A DNA stretch of 29,414 nucleotides from Clostridiales bacterium (lineage in GTDB: Bacteria > Bacillota > Clostridia > Oscillospirales > Oscillospiraceae): contig JAJQAS010000067.1 in assembly GCA_021203685.1 (NCBI GenBank), positions 1 through 29,414 of the forward strand, written 5' to 3'. Both the position numbers and the translations under genes were made by a program. The notes under the pieces are model-generated. The model worked only from the letters and a program-made list of their open reading frames with translations, did not search any database and was not told where the DNA came from. Of the stretch, positions 22,805-29,414 are shown one piece after another (the first letter of the stretch is position 1; every line of letters starts with the position of its first letter).

Positions 22805-22832
22805 AGCTAAGAGCTAACAGCTAATAGCTTAA
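22805..22832. repeat. Heptad tandem repeat at the aminotransferase 3' end
   Basis: Four head-to-tail units AGCTAAG, AGCTAAC, AGCTAAT and AGCTTAA fill the bases directly beyond the stop codon. On the gene's own strand the order reads like the repeat after the macrodomain stop at 15745. Confidence 0.65.
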
Positions 22833-23900
22833 TCAAACCTTGACAGTCCAGCCGAAGGTGTCCTCCACAGTGCCCCACTGGATGCCGGTGAGAGTGTCGT
22901 ACAGCTTCTGGACGGTGGGGCCGATCTTGCCGCCGTTGACGATGCAGGAGCGGTCGTTCCAGGCCATTTCGCCTACGGGGGAGACCACGGCGGCGGTGCC
23001 GGTGCCCCAGGCTTCCTCCAGCGCGCCGCTCTCGGCGGCGTCGAACAGCTCCTGGGCGGAGATGGGGCGCTCCTCCACCTCGAAGCCCCAGCTCTTGAGC
23101 AGCTCGATGCAGCTCTTGCGGGTGATGCCGGAGAGGATGGAGCCGTTGAGGGCGGGGGTGACGACCTTGCCGGAGATTTTGAACATGACGTTCATGGCGC
23201 CGACTTCCTCGATGTACTTCTGCTCCACGCCGTCCAGCCACAGGACCTGGGTGTAGCCCTTCTCCTCGGCCACAGCGCTGGCCCGGATGGAGGCGGCATA
23301 GTTGCCGCCGCACTTGGTATAGCCGGTGCCGCCCCGGACAGCGCGGACGTCCCTGGACTCCACATAGATGCGGACGGGGTCGATGCCTTCGGGATAGTAG
23401 CAGCCGGAGGGGGAGAGGATGATGGCAAAGAGATAGGTCTTGGAGGCGTGAACGCCCAGATGCGCGTCGGTGGCAAAGACGAAGGGACGGATATAGAGGG
23501 AGGTCTCCGGCGCATGGGGTACCCAGTCCCGGTCCACGTCCACCAGGGTCTTGATGGCGGTGACGAACATCTCCTCCTCCATGGTGGGGATGCACATCCG
23601 CTCCGCGGAGCGGTTGAACCGGCGGGCGTTCTCGTAGGGCCGGAACAGCTGGACGGAGCCGTCGGCCACCCGGTAGGCCTTCATGCCCTCGAAGATCTCC
23701 TGGGCGTAGTGGAGCGCCATGGTGGAGAGGTCCATCGGCACAGGGCCATAGGGGACGATGCGGGCGTCATGCCAGCCCTGCCCGGCGGTGTAGTTCATCA
23801 GGAACATGTGGTCGGTGAAGATTTTCCCGAAGCCCAGCGCGTTCTCGTCGGCGGGCTTTGCCTTGGGGGTCTTGGTCAGTTCGATGCGGATATCCTGCAT
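22833..23900 (-). CDS. ilvE: Branched-chain amino-acid aminotransferase
   Basis: A 355-residue fold-type IV PLP enzyme that interconverts leucine, isoleucine and valine with their keto acids. Landmarks are HYAQEIFEGMKAYR, the arginine-rich FRPYENARRFNRSAERM, the PLP lysine Lys196 in GTGYTKCGGNYAAS, EVGAMNVMF and GTGTAAVVSPVG. Length and the large N-terminal domain match the group II (eukaryote-like) BCATs. AGGAGG stands 7 bases before the ATG at 23900; the longer open frame upstream has no ribosome site. It is monocistronic, with its own promoter at 24007-24035 and a terminator after it. A hairpin just upstream of the ribosome site may tune expression. Confidence 0.96.
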   Translation of the reverse strand: MQDIRIELTKTPKAKPADENALGFGKIFTDHMFLMNYTAGQGWHDARIVPYGPVPMDLSTMALHYAQEIFEGMKAYRVADGSVQLFRPYENARRFNRSAERMCIPTMEEEMFVTAIKTLVDVDRDWVPHAPETSLYIRPFVFATDAHLGVHASKTYLFAIILSPSGCYYPEGIDPVRIYVESRDVRAVRGGTGYTKCGGNYAASIRASAVAEEKGYTQVLWLDGVEQKYIEEVGAMNVMFKISGKVVTPALNGSILSGITRKSCIELLKSWGFEVEERPISAQELFDAAESGALEEAWGTGTAAVVSPVGEMAWNDRSCIVNGGKIGPTVQKLYDTLTGIQWGTVEDTFGWTVKV

Positions 23901-24006
23901 GATATGGTTCCTCCTGTCTTTTCTCATCGGGGGCAGGGGTTCTTCCTGCCCGGTGACGATTTGCGTCTGTTCGGCGGCCTTGGGCGGGTGCCGAATAACG
24001 GGTTTA

Positions 24007-24035
24007 TTATACCAGCCGCGTTCCCCCATTGCAAG
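24007..24035 (-). promoter_or_regulatory. Proximal promoter of ilvE
   Basis: Reading leftward, TTGCAA, a 17-base spacer and TATAAT with an extended TGG. The predicted leader is about 100 bases. Confidence 0.65.
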
Positions 24036-24168
24036 GTTTCCGCGGGAGAAAACGGATTTTTTCTCCGATAAACGCCGGGAAATCCCAATATTTTGGGAAA
24101 TCAGTCAATCATTTCGGGTTTGAACGGACTGCGGCGTTTTGGCGTCGCTCTTGTTTGAAACTGGTTTT

Positions 24169-24197
24169 ATCATACCCCCATTTATGGCATATGTCAA
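24169..24197 (-). promoter_or_regulatory. Leftward promoter of the mirror pair
   Basis: Reading leftward, consensus TTGACA, a 17-base spacer and TATGAT. It points at ilvE from 270 bases away, upstream of the proximal ilvE promoter. Confidence 0.55.
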
Positions 24198-24223
24198 GAA
24201 CAATTATTGACATATGCCATAAA
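24181..24223. promoter_or_regulatory. 17-bp perfect inverted repeat, candidate double Crp/Fnr operator
   Basis: TTTATGGCATATGTCAA (24181-24197) and its exact reverse complement (24207-24223) flank 9 bases. Each arm contains a near-palindromic TGNCATATGNCA site that overlaps the TTGACA -35 box of its promoter. It resembles the TTGAC-N4-GTCAA site described for HcpR-type Crp/Fnr regulators. Confidence 0.6.
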
Positions 24224-24235
24224 ATATGCTACGAT
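24207..24235 (+). promoter_or_regulatory. Promoter of the Crp/Fnr regulator gene
   Basis: Consensus TTGACA at 24207-24212, a 17-base spacer and TACGAT at 24230-24235. The start would be near 24242, leaving a leader of about 20 bases. Confidence 0.65.
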
Positions 24236-24260
24236 ACCTCCATACAGGAGATGAAGCGCA

Positions 24261-24920
24261 ATGGAGTTGAACGAATACTTCCCCATGTGGGACAAGCTGA
24301 CCGCCCCGCAGCAGACAAGGCTGCTGGCAGCGTCCCAAAAACGGCATTTTGACAGGGGGCAGATCGTCCACAACGGGCTGACTGACTGCACCGGTCTGTT
24401 CCTCCTCCAGTCCGGCCAGCTGAGAGCCTATACCATCTCGGAGGAAGGGCGGGAGATCACCATGTACCGCCTGTTTGAGAGGGACATCTGCCTGTTCTCC
24501 GCCTCCTGCATCCTGCGCAGCATCCAGTTCGACATCGTCATCGAAGCGGAGAAGGCCACCGAAGCCTGGATGGTCCCGGCGGACACCTATAAAAAGGTGA
24601 TGGAGGAATCGGCTCCTCTGGCCAATTACACCAACGAGATCATGGCCAGCCGGTTTTCCGATGTGATGTGGCTGCTGGACCAGATCATGTGGAAGAGCTT
24701 GGACCGGCGGCTGGCCCATTTTCTGCTGGAGGAATCCGCACTGGAAAACACCACAACGCTGAAACTCACCCACGAGCTCATCGGGAACCACCTGGGCACC
24801 GCCCGGGAAGTGGTCACCCGAATGTTGCGTTACTTCCAGAGCGAAGGAATGGTAAAGCTCTCCCGGGGGACGGTGGAGCTGACCGACCTGGACAGGCTGG
24901 AAAAATTAGAGAGCAAATAA
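24261..24920 (+). CDS. Crp/Fnr family transcriptional regulator
   Basis: A 219-residue regulator with a cyclic-nucleotide-binding-type beta roll (about 25-115, GLFLLQSGQLRAYTISEEGREITMYRL), a dimerisation helix and a C-terminal helix-turn-helix (LTHELIGNHLGTAREVVTRMLRYFQSEGMV, 169-198). It lacks the N-terminal cysteine set that holds the 4Fe-4S cluster of Fnr. Cys43, Cys77 and Cys83 in the sensor domain might respond to redox state or nitrosative stress. AGGAG lies 10 bases before the ATG at 24261. The convergent thioredoxin/rhodanese/CoADR operon and its own mirror-image promoter are likely targets. HcpR-type function is a possibility only. Confidence 0.94.
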   Translation: MELNEYFPMWDKLTAPQQTRLLAASQKRHFDRGQIVHNGLTDCTGLFLLQSGQLRAYTISEEGREITMYRLFERDICLFSASCILRSIQFDIVIEAEKATEAWMVPADTYKKVMEESAPLANYTNEIMASRFSDVMWLLDQIMWKSLDRRLAHFLLEESALENTTTLKLTHELIGNHLGTAREVVTRMLRYFQSEGMVKLSRGTVELTDLDRLEKLESK

Positions 24921-24924
24921 CAAC

Positions 24925-24958
24925 ACCCGCCGGGTTTGGAAGGAAACCCAGCGGGTGA
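24925..24958. terminator. Bidirectional terminator between the Crp/Fnr gene and the CoADR operon
   Basis: CACCCGCCGGGTTT (24925-24938) pairs with AAACCCAGCGGGTG (24945-24958) with one internal C-A mismatch. It sits 4 bases after the regulator stop and 6 bases after the stop of the convergent oxidoreductase gene. Confidence 0.7.
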
Positions 24959-24964
24959 CATTCT

Positions 24965-26659
24965 TTAATCGCTGTTTTTTCCGCAGGCGGTGGCCCGTTC
25001 CGCCAGGCAGCGGTCCTTGACCACGGCCTCGTAGAGGCAATACCCTCCGGCAAAGTTGTAACAGTCATATCCGTTGGCGGCGAGGATACGGGAGGCGATA
25101 TAGCTCCTGAGGCCGCTCTGACACATCACATAGACTGGCTTGCCGGGTTCGAGTTCGGACATCCGCTCCCGCAGCTCGTCCACCGGGATGTTGACGAAGC
25201 CTTCCACATGCCCCTGGGCGTATTCCTCCTCCGTGCGGGTGTCCAGCAGCGTGGCGCTGCCATCGCGGGGCAGGGTGTCCACGTCCTCCAGATGCCATTG
25301 CTTCACCACGCCGCTGGCGATGTTGTCGATGATATACCCCGCCATGTTGACCGGGTCCTTGGCGGAGGAGTAGGGCGGCGCATAAGCCAGGTCCAGGTCC
25401 TGCAGCTCCAGCGCGCTCATTCCGGCGCGGATGGCGGTGGCCAGCACGTCGATGCGCTTGTCCACCCCTTCATACCCGATGATCTGCGCCCCCAGCAGCC
25501 GGTAGGTGTCCTTTTCAAAGACCACCTTCATGGTCATCAGCCTGCCGCCGGGGTAATACCCGGCGTGGCTCATGGGAGACAAAATCACCTTGTCGGTGGA
25601 CAGACCCGCCGCTTTCGCTCTGGTTTCGTTCAGCCCGGTGGAGGCGGCGGTCAGCTCAAACACCTGGAGGATGGAGCTGCCCTGGCTGCCCTTGTAGCGG
25701 CTGTCTCCGCCACAGATGTTGTCGGCGGCAATACGCCCCTGTTTGTTGGCGGGACCTGCCAGAGAAAGCAGCGTATCCTGCCCGGAGACAAAGTGCTTCA
25801 CCTGGACCGCGTCGCCCACGGCGTAAATGTCGGGAGCGGAGGTCTCCATCCGGTCGTTGACCAGGATGCTGCCCCTGACGCCCAGCGCCAGCCCGGCGTC
25901 CTTTGCCAGATGCGTGTCCGGCGTGACGCCGATGGCGAGGACCACCAGGTCGGCGTTCAGCGGTTCGGCGTCCTTGAGCAGTACGCTGACGCCGGTTTCG
26001 GTTTCCTCGAAGCCCTCTACCGTATGCCCCAGCGCCAGCCTGACGCCGTTTCTGCGCATTTCGCTGTGGATAAAAGAGGCCATATCCCGGTCAAAGGGGT
26101 TCATGAGCTGTTTGGGGCGCTGGACGATGGTGACGTCCAACCCCAGCCCCCGGAGGTTCTCGGCCACCTCCAGGCTGATGAATCCGCCGCCCGCCAGCAC
26201 TGCGGACTTCGGCTGATGGCGGTCAATGTAGTCCCGGAGAGCCAGGGTGTCCTCCACCGTGCGCAGGGTAAAGACCCGGTCAAGGCCCACGCCCGGCAAA
26301 CGGGGCTGGGTGGGCTTGGCCCCCGGAGAGAGCAGCAGTTTGTCGTAGCGTTCCTCAAACTGCTCGCCGGTCTCCAGATTTTTCACCAGCACCGTTTTCC
26401 GCTCAGGATGGATGGACAGCACCTCATGGCGCACCTTCATCACGACGCGGAACCGGGCATAGAAGCTGTCCGGCGTTTGCAGCGTCAGCTCAGCGCGGTC
26501 TGTGATGACGCCGCCGATATAGTAGGGCAGGCCGCAGTTCGCGTAGGAAATATACCCGGAGCGCTCAAAGACCACGATCTCCGCCTGCTCGTCCAGCCGG
26601 CGGATGCGCGCGGCGGCAGTCGCTCCGCCGGCCACGCCGCCCACAATGACAACTTTCAT
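24965..26659 (-). CDS. CoA-disulfide reductase-type flavoprotein with C-terminal rhodanese domain
   Basis: A 564-residue FAD/NAD(P)H oxidoreductase. It has the FAD-binding GGVAGGATAAARIRR at the N-terminus, the single redox cysteine Cys42 in SYANCGLPYYIGG, the NAD(P)H-binding VLAGGGFISLEVAENL and the FAD-binding APDIYAVGDA. A dimerisation domain follows, then a rhodanese domain (about 465-550) with its own active cysteine in VMCQSGLRS. CoADR-rhodanese fusions reduce CoA persulfides, CoA disulfide or polysulfide, in the cytoplasm. The frame opens 11 codons earlier, but the ATG at 26659 starts the FAD fold, one base after the rhodanese stop. Last gene of the operon. Confidence 0.95.
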   Translation of the reverse strand: MKVVIVGGVAGGATAAARIRRLDEQAEIVVFERSGYISYANCGLPYYIGGVITDRAELTLQTPDSFYARFRVVMKVRHEVLSIHPERKTVLVKNLETGEQFEERYDKLLLSPGAKPTQPRLPGVGLDRVFTLRTVEDTLALRDYIDRHQPKSAVLAGGGFISLEVAENLRGLGLDVTIVQRPKQLMNPFDRDMASFIHSEMRRNGVRLALGHTVEGFEETETGVSVLLKDAEPLNADLVVLAIGVTPDTHLAKDAGLALGVRGSILVNDRMETSAPDIYAVGDAVQVKHFVSGQDTLLSLAGPANKQGRIAADNICGGDSRYKGSQGSSILQVFELTAASTGLNETRAKAAGLSTDKVILSPMSHAGYYPGGRLMTMKVVFEKDTYRLLGAQIIGYEGVDKRIDVLATAIRAGMSALELQDLDLAYAPPYSSAKDPVNMAGYIIDNIASGVVKQWHLEDVDTLPRDGSATLLDTRTEEEYAQGHVEGFVNIPVDELRERMSELEPGKPVYVMCQSGLRSYIASRILAANGYDCYNFAGGYCLYEAVVKDRCLAERATACGKNSD

Positions 26660-26660
26660 C

Positions 26661-26981
26661 TCAGCGCACCACCTTTCCCGTGTAGGAGACAATGCCTCCG
26701 ATGTTCTTCACGTTGGAATAACCCATCTGCGCCAGGACGCTTGCCGCCTGGCCGCTTCTGGCCCCGCTGTGGCAGTAGACGAAGATGGGAGCCGCCTTCT
26801 CGCTGACCACGCAGGCGGTGTCGCCGATGGTCTGCAACGGCACGTTCAGGTTGCCCGGAAGATGCCCCTCCCGGTACTCCTGGGGGGTGCGCACATCCAG
26901 CAGAACGGCGTTTGCCGCAGAACGAAATTCCTTCAGCCCCTGGTTGATGTCCGGGCCGCGGAACAAGTTGAAAATCCCCAT
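26661..26981 (-). CDS. Single-domain rhodanese-like protein
   Basis: A 106-residue rhodanese domain protein. DVRTPQEYREGHLPGNLNVPL is the typical N-terminal motif, and the active loop is CHSGARS, with the cysteine carrying the persulfide. Such proteins pass sulfane sulfur between thiols. It sits between thioredoxin (9 bases before) and the CoADR fusion (1 base after), so sulfur taken up here can be reduced by either neighbour. GAGGGG stands a few bases before the ATG at 26981. Substrate is inferred from context. Confidence 0.94.
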   Translation of the reverse strand: MGIFNLFRGPDINQGLKEFRSAANAVLLDVRTPQEYREGHLPGNLNVPLQTIGDTACVVSEKAAPIFVYCHSGARSGQAASVLAQMGYSNVKNIGGIVSYTGKVVR

Positions 26982-26990
26982 GTCGTCCCC

Positions 26991-27296
26991 TCACAGCAAA
27001 GCCAGAATCTGATGTTTGGGCCGTGCGCCCACGGTCTGGTTGACGATTTTCCCGTCCTTGATGACCACCAGCAGCGGTATGCTGGTGACGTGGAACTGAT
27101 CCGCCAACTCCGGCTGCTCGTCCACGTCGACCTTGCCCACCTTGATGTCCCGGCGCTCGGCGGCGATCTCATCGACGATGGGGCTGATCATCCGGCAGGG
27201 GCCGCACCAGCTGGCTCCGAAATCCAGGAGCACAGGCTTGTTGGAGCCTAAGACCTCGTCGCGGAAATTCTGTTTTGTAATATTGATAACACCCAT
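26991..27296 (-). CDS. Thioredoxin
   Basis: A 101-residue thioredoxin with the standard active site in FGASWCGPCRMISP and the cis-proline loop VTSIPLLVVIKDGK. It reduces protein disulfides and persulfides in the cytoplasm. First gene of the operon with a rhodanese and a CoADR-rhodanese fusion; no thioredoxin reductase gene lies nearby. AAGGAGG stands 7 bases before the ATG at 27296. A GTGATATTATCAC palindrome lies at about -41 from its predicted start, the position of a Crp/Fnr activator site. Whether it is the main thioredoxin of the cell or specialised for sulfur handling cannot be told. Confidence 0.96.
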   Translation of the reverse strand: MGVINITKQNFRDEVLGSNKPVLLDFGASWCGPCRMISPIVDEIAAERRDIKVGKVDVDEQPELADQFHVTSIPLLVVIKDGKIVNQTVGARPKHQILALL

Positions 27297-27334
27297 CTGT
27301 GTATCCTCCTTGTTCTGTATTTGACTATGGCTGT

Positions 27335-27375
27335 ATTTTACCCGAATTTTCGGGGCAGTTCCGTGATATTATCAC
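27335..27375 (-). promoter_or_regulatory. Promoter and candidate activator site of the thioredoxin operon
   Basis: Reading leftward, the palindrome GTGATAATATCAC (27375-27363) overlaps a poor -35 box (CGGAAC), then a 17-base spacer and a TAAAAT -10 box. The palindrome centre is at about -41, the class II position used by Crp/Fnr activators, and the weak -35 box fits activation. Confidence 0.5.
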
Positions 27376-27460
27376 AGAGACGGGCGAAACGTCCGATATC
27401 AGCGTTCCCTGTTTCGGGACGGGCGTTGTGCAAAAAAACCTTTTTGCTGCTGTTTAGCAC

Positions 27461-27489
27461 TAGGCATCTGAGCGAAAATGCGGTATAAT
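27461..27489 (+). promoter_or_regulatory. Promoter of the xylulokinase gene
   Basis: TAGGCA at 27461-27466, a 17-base spacer and a consensus TATAAT at 27484-27489. The start near 27496 lies shortly before the ribosome site at 27509. No clear cre box was found. Confidence 0.55.
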
Positions 27490-27521
27490 GGATGAAACGA
27501 ATGGAGATGGGAGGTTTTTTT

Positions 27522-28997
27522 GTGCTCTACATCGGAATCGACCTGGGCACCTCGGCGGCCAAGCTGCTGCTGATGGACGAAACGGGTCAAATCTTGCACA
27601 TCGTCTCCAGGGAATACCCGCTGGAGTTCCCCCGCCCCGGCTGGAGCCAGCAGAACCCGGAGGACTGGCTCTCCGCCGTGGAGGAGGGGATACCGGAACT
27701 GCTGGCGGGCTTCGACGCTGCTCAGGTAGCGGGTATCGGAGCAGGCGGCCAGATGCACGGCCTGGTGGTGCTGGACAGGGACGACAACGTCATTCGCCCC
27801 GCCATCCTCTGGAACGACGGCCGTACCGCCAAGCAGGTGGACTACCTGAACAACGTGGTGGGGAAAGAAAAACTTTCTCAGTACACCGCTAACATCGCTT
27901 TTGCGGGCTTCACCGCCCCCAAGCTGCTGTGGATGCGGGAGAACGAACCGGATCTGTTCGCTAAAATCGACAAGATCATGCTCCCCAAGGACTTTATCAG
28001 CTATAAGCTGACTGGCGTTCACTGCACCGACGTATCCGACGCCTCTGGGATGCTGCTCTTTGACGTGGCGCACAAGTGCTGGTCGAAGGAAATGCTGGAG
28101 ATTTGTGGAGTGAAAGAGTCTCAAATGGCCCAAATCTTTGAATCCTACCAGCCGGTGGGGACGCTCCTGCCGGATATGGCCCGGAAGCTGGGCCTGCCGG
28201 AGACGGTGGTGGTGGCCGCCGGAGCCGGGGACAACGCCGCTGCCGCAGTGGGTACCGGCACCGTAGGCGAGGGGGCTTGTAACATCTCCCTCGGCACCTC
28301 CGGGACGATTTTCATCTCCAGCGAGAAGTTCGGCGTGGATGAGCAGAACGCCCTCCACTCCTTCGCCCACGCGGACGGGAATTATCACCTGATGGGCTGT
28401 ATGCTTTCCGCCGCAAGCTGCAACAAGTGGCTGATGGAGGACATCTTCCAGACGGAGGATTACAGCGGAGAACAGGCGGCAATCACGCCGGACAAGCTGG
28501 GTAAAAACCACGTCTTTTTCCTGCCCTATCTCATGGGGGAGCGCAGCCCCATCAACGACACCAATGCCCGGGGCACCTTCATCGGCATGACAATGGACAC
28601 CACCCGTGCCGACCTGACCCAGGCGGTGCTGGAGGGGGTAGCCTTCGGCATCCGGGACAGTCTGGAGGTGGCCCGTTCTCAGGGTATCGTCATCGAGCGC
28701 AGCAAAATCTGCGGCGGCGGGGCGAAAAGTGCCCTGTGGAAGACCATCTGCGCCAATGTGCTGAACGTCACGCTGGAAATTGTCGAGTCCGAGCAAGGCC
28801 CCGGCATGGGCGGCGCGATGCTGGCAATGGTGGCGGACGGAACGTACCCAACCGTCAAGGCAGTCTGCGACAGCCTCGTCCATGTGGTGGACACGGTGGA
28901 GCCGGAGCCGGAACTGGCGGCGCTGTACGAGGAACGGTATCGGCAGTTCCGAAAAATTTATCCGGTCTGCAAACACCTGTTTTCTGAGCTGTTATAA
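27522..28997 (+). CDS. xylB: Xylulokinase (FGGY family)
   Basis: A 491-residue sugar kinase that phosphorylates D-xylulose with ATP to feed the pentose phosphate pathway. The N-terminal phosphate-binding motif is YIGIDLGTSAAKLLLMD; GAGGQMHGLVVLD is the xylulokinase form of the substrate loop; NISLGTSGTIF and ICGGGAKSALWK are the C-terminal ATP-binding motifs of FGGY kinases. GGGAGG at 27509-27514 is 7 bases before a GTG at 27522, where the kinase fold begins; an in-frame ATG at 27492 would add ten unconserved residues and nearly coincide with the predicted transcription start. An isomerase-type gene follows after 44 bases. Confidence 0.94.
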   Translation: MLYIGIDLGTSAAKLLLMDETGQILHIVSREYPLEFPRPGWSQQNPEDWLSAVEEGIPELLAGFDAAQVAGIGAGGQMHGLVVLDRDDNVIRPAILWNDGRTAKQVDYLNNVVGKEKLSQYTANIAFAGFTAPKLLWMRENEPDLFAKIDKIMLPKDFISYKLTGVHCTDVSDASGMLLFDVAHKCWSKEMLEICGVKESQMAQIFESYQPVGTLLPDMARKLGLPETVVVAAGAGDNAAAAVGTGTVGEGACNISLGTSGTIFISSEKFGVDEQNALHSFAHADGNYHLMGCMLSAASCNKWLMEDIFQTEDYSGEQAAITPDKLGKNHVFFLPYLMGERSPINDTNARGTFIGMTMDTTRADLTQAVLEGVAFGIRDSLEVARSQGIVIERSKICGGGAKSALWKTICANVLNVTLEIVESEQGPGMGGAMLAMVADGTYPTVKAVCDSLVHVVDTVEPEPELAALYEERYRQFRKIYPVCKHLFSELL

Positions 28998-29041
28998 ATT
29001 ATCCGACCAACCATTGATTTGAAAGTGAGGAGGAATTTCAA

Positions 29042-29414
29042 ATGGTAAGCAACAACATTCCAACCGTCAAGCTGGGCATCATCGCCGTCAGCCGTGACTG
29101 CTTCCCCATTGCCCTGTCTACCCAGCGCCGGAAAAACATCGTGGCCGCCTACGGCGAGGGTCTCTACGAGTGTCCCATCACCGTGGAGAACGAGCTGGAT
29201 ATGCTCAAGGCCGTGGAGGACGTGAACGCGGCGGGCTGCAACGCCCTGGTGGTATTCCTGGGTAACTTCGGCCCGGAGACCCCGGAGACGGAAATTGCCC
29301 AGCGGTTTGACGGCCCCTGTATGTTCGTGGCCGCCGCCGAGGGGGATGGTGACATGATAAACGGCCGGGGCGACGCCTACTGCGGCATGCTGAACTGCTC
29401 CTACAACCTGGGGA
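29042..29414 (+). CDS. L-fucose/L-arabinose isomerase family protein, 5' part only
   Basis: The first 124 codons of a gene that runs off the window. AGGAGG stands 8 bases before the ATG at 29042. The opening KLGIIAVSRDCFPIALSTQRRKNIVAAY, then ENELDMLKAVEDVNAAGCNALVVFLGNFGPETPE, matches the N-terminal domain of fucose/arabinose isomerase-like proteins. It follows xylB by 44 bases, so the pair likely isomerises a sugar to a ketose and phosphorylates it. The catalytic domain is beyond the end, so the sugar cannot be named. Confidence 0.85.
   Translation, partial: MVSNNIPTVKLGIIAVSRDCFPIALSTQRRKNIVAAYGEGLYECPITVENELDMLKAVEDVNAAGCNALVVFLGNFGPETPETEIAQRFDGPCMFVAAAEGDGDMINGRGDAYCGMLNCSYNLG

Larger units (their letters stand above)
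22219..22832. other. Long 3' region, G-poor and repeat-rich
   Basis: No gene is supported in these 614 bases. From about 22280 to 22625 the + strand is rich in C, T and A and strikingly poor in G. It contains degenerate repeats of CCTTCC, TTGCCTTAGAAT and a unit of about 32 bp. Hairpins lie at both ends. It separates the PLP-enzyme operon from the convergent aminotransferase gene. Confidence 0.6.
23901..24260. other. Divergent control region of ilvE and the Crp/Fnr gene
   Basis: These 360 bases hold the ilvE promoter, a G/C-rich leader hairpin with GGGCAG and CTGCCC arms about 20 bases before the ilvE ribosome site, and the mirror-image promoter pair at 24169-24235. No gene is supported between the distal leftward promoter and ilvE. 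Confidence 0.6.

Noticed and set aside
23901..24000. Leader of ilvE as a T-box or other amino-acid riboswitch.
   Set aside because: Only a short GGGCAG/CTGCCC hairpin is visible; no T-box bulge sequence, antiterminator pair or thymine run was found.
27429..27446. Inverted repeat GCAAAAA/TTTTTGC before xylB as a terminator or cre site.
   Set aside because: The stem is short and AT-rich, with no thymine run beyond it, and the cre consensus does not match.

Overview
The window looks like the chromosome of a GC-rich, anaerobic, spore-forming Firmicute of the Oscillospirales type (inferred). The signs are an HPr kinase, a SleB-type cortex hydrolase, several ferredoxin-type proteins, strong AGGAGG ribosome sites and many short monocistronic or divergent units ending in perfect hairpins. 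No tRNA, rRNA, CRISPR array or intact transposase was seen.

Layout. 1-1.6 kb: hprK and a GNAT acetyltransferase, closed by a terminator. 1.7-5.3 kb: a zinc-ribbon membrane protein, a TetR-type regulator, a MITE-like palindromic element, a decayed small gene, a SWIM zinc-finger protein and a SleB-type hydrolase. 5.4-8.0 kb: a leftward unit (truncated ferredoxin domain, zinc-type macrodomain, class M sirtuin) divergent from an HxlR regulator. 8.0-13.6 kb: a two-component system and a MacB-type tripartite exporter, with an unrecognised 37-codon ORF translationally coupled to the adaptor gene. 14.0-15.9 kb: a second sirtuin/macrodomain pair, in which the sirtuin is frameshifted at a G6 tract. 15.9-17.4 kb: leftward EFR1 ferredoxin and XRE regulator. 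17.7-22.7 kb: NhaC-type transporter, RidA, glutaredoxin-like protein and two MalY/PatB-type PLP enzymes, the second interrupted by an in-frame TAA, then a long G-poor degenerate repeat tract. 22.8-27.3 kb: branched-chain aminotransferase, a Crp/Fnr regulator under striking mirror-image promoters, and a thioredoxin/rhodanese/CoA-disulfide-reductase-type operon. 27.5 kb to the end: xylulokinase and the start of a fucose/arabinose isomerase-type gene.

Common theme. Much of the window concerns redox and sulfur chemistry. The sirtuin/macrodomain pairs are predicted to add and remove ADP-ribose and sit beside an HxlR regulator, a family that often senses thiol stress. The PLP lyase/RidA/glutaredoxin cassette probably breaks down a sulfur amino acid imported by the NhaC-type carrier. 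The thioredoxin/rhodanese/CoADR operon handles persulfides. The most notable system is the pair of sirtuin/zinc-macrodomain modules without the lipoyl-carrier genes that usually accompany them, one with a duplicated operator-like element and one possibly switched off by a homopolymer slip.
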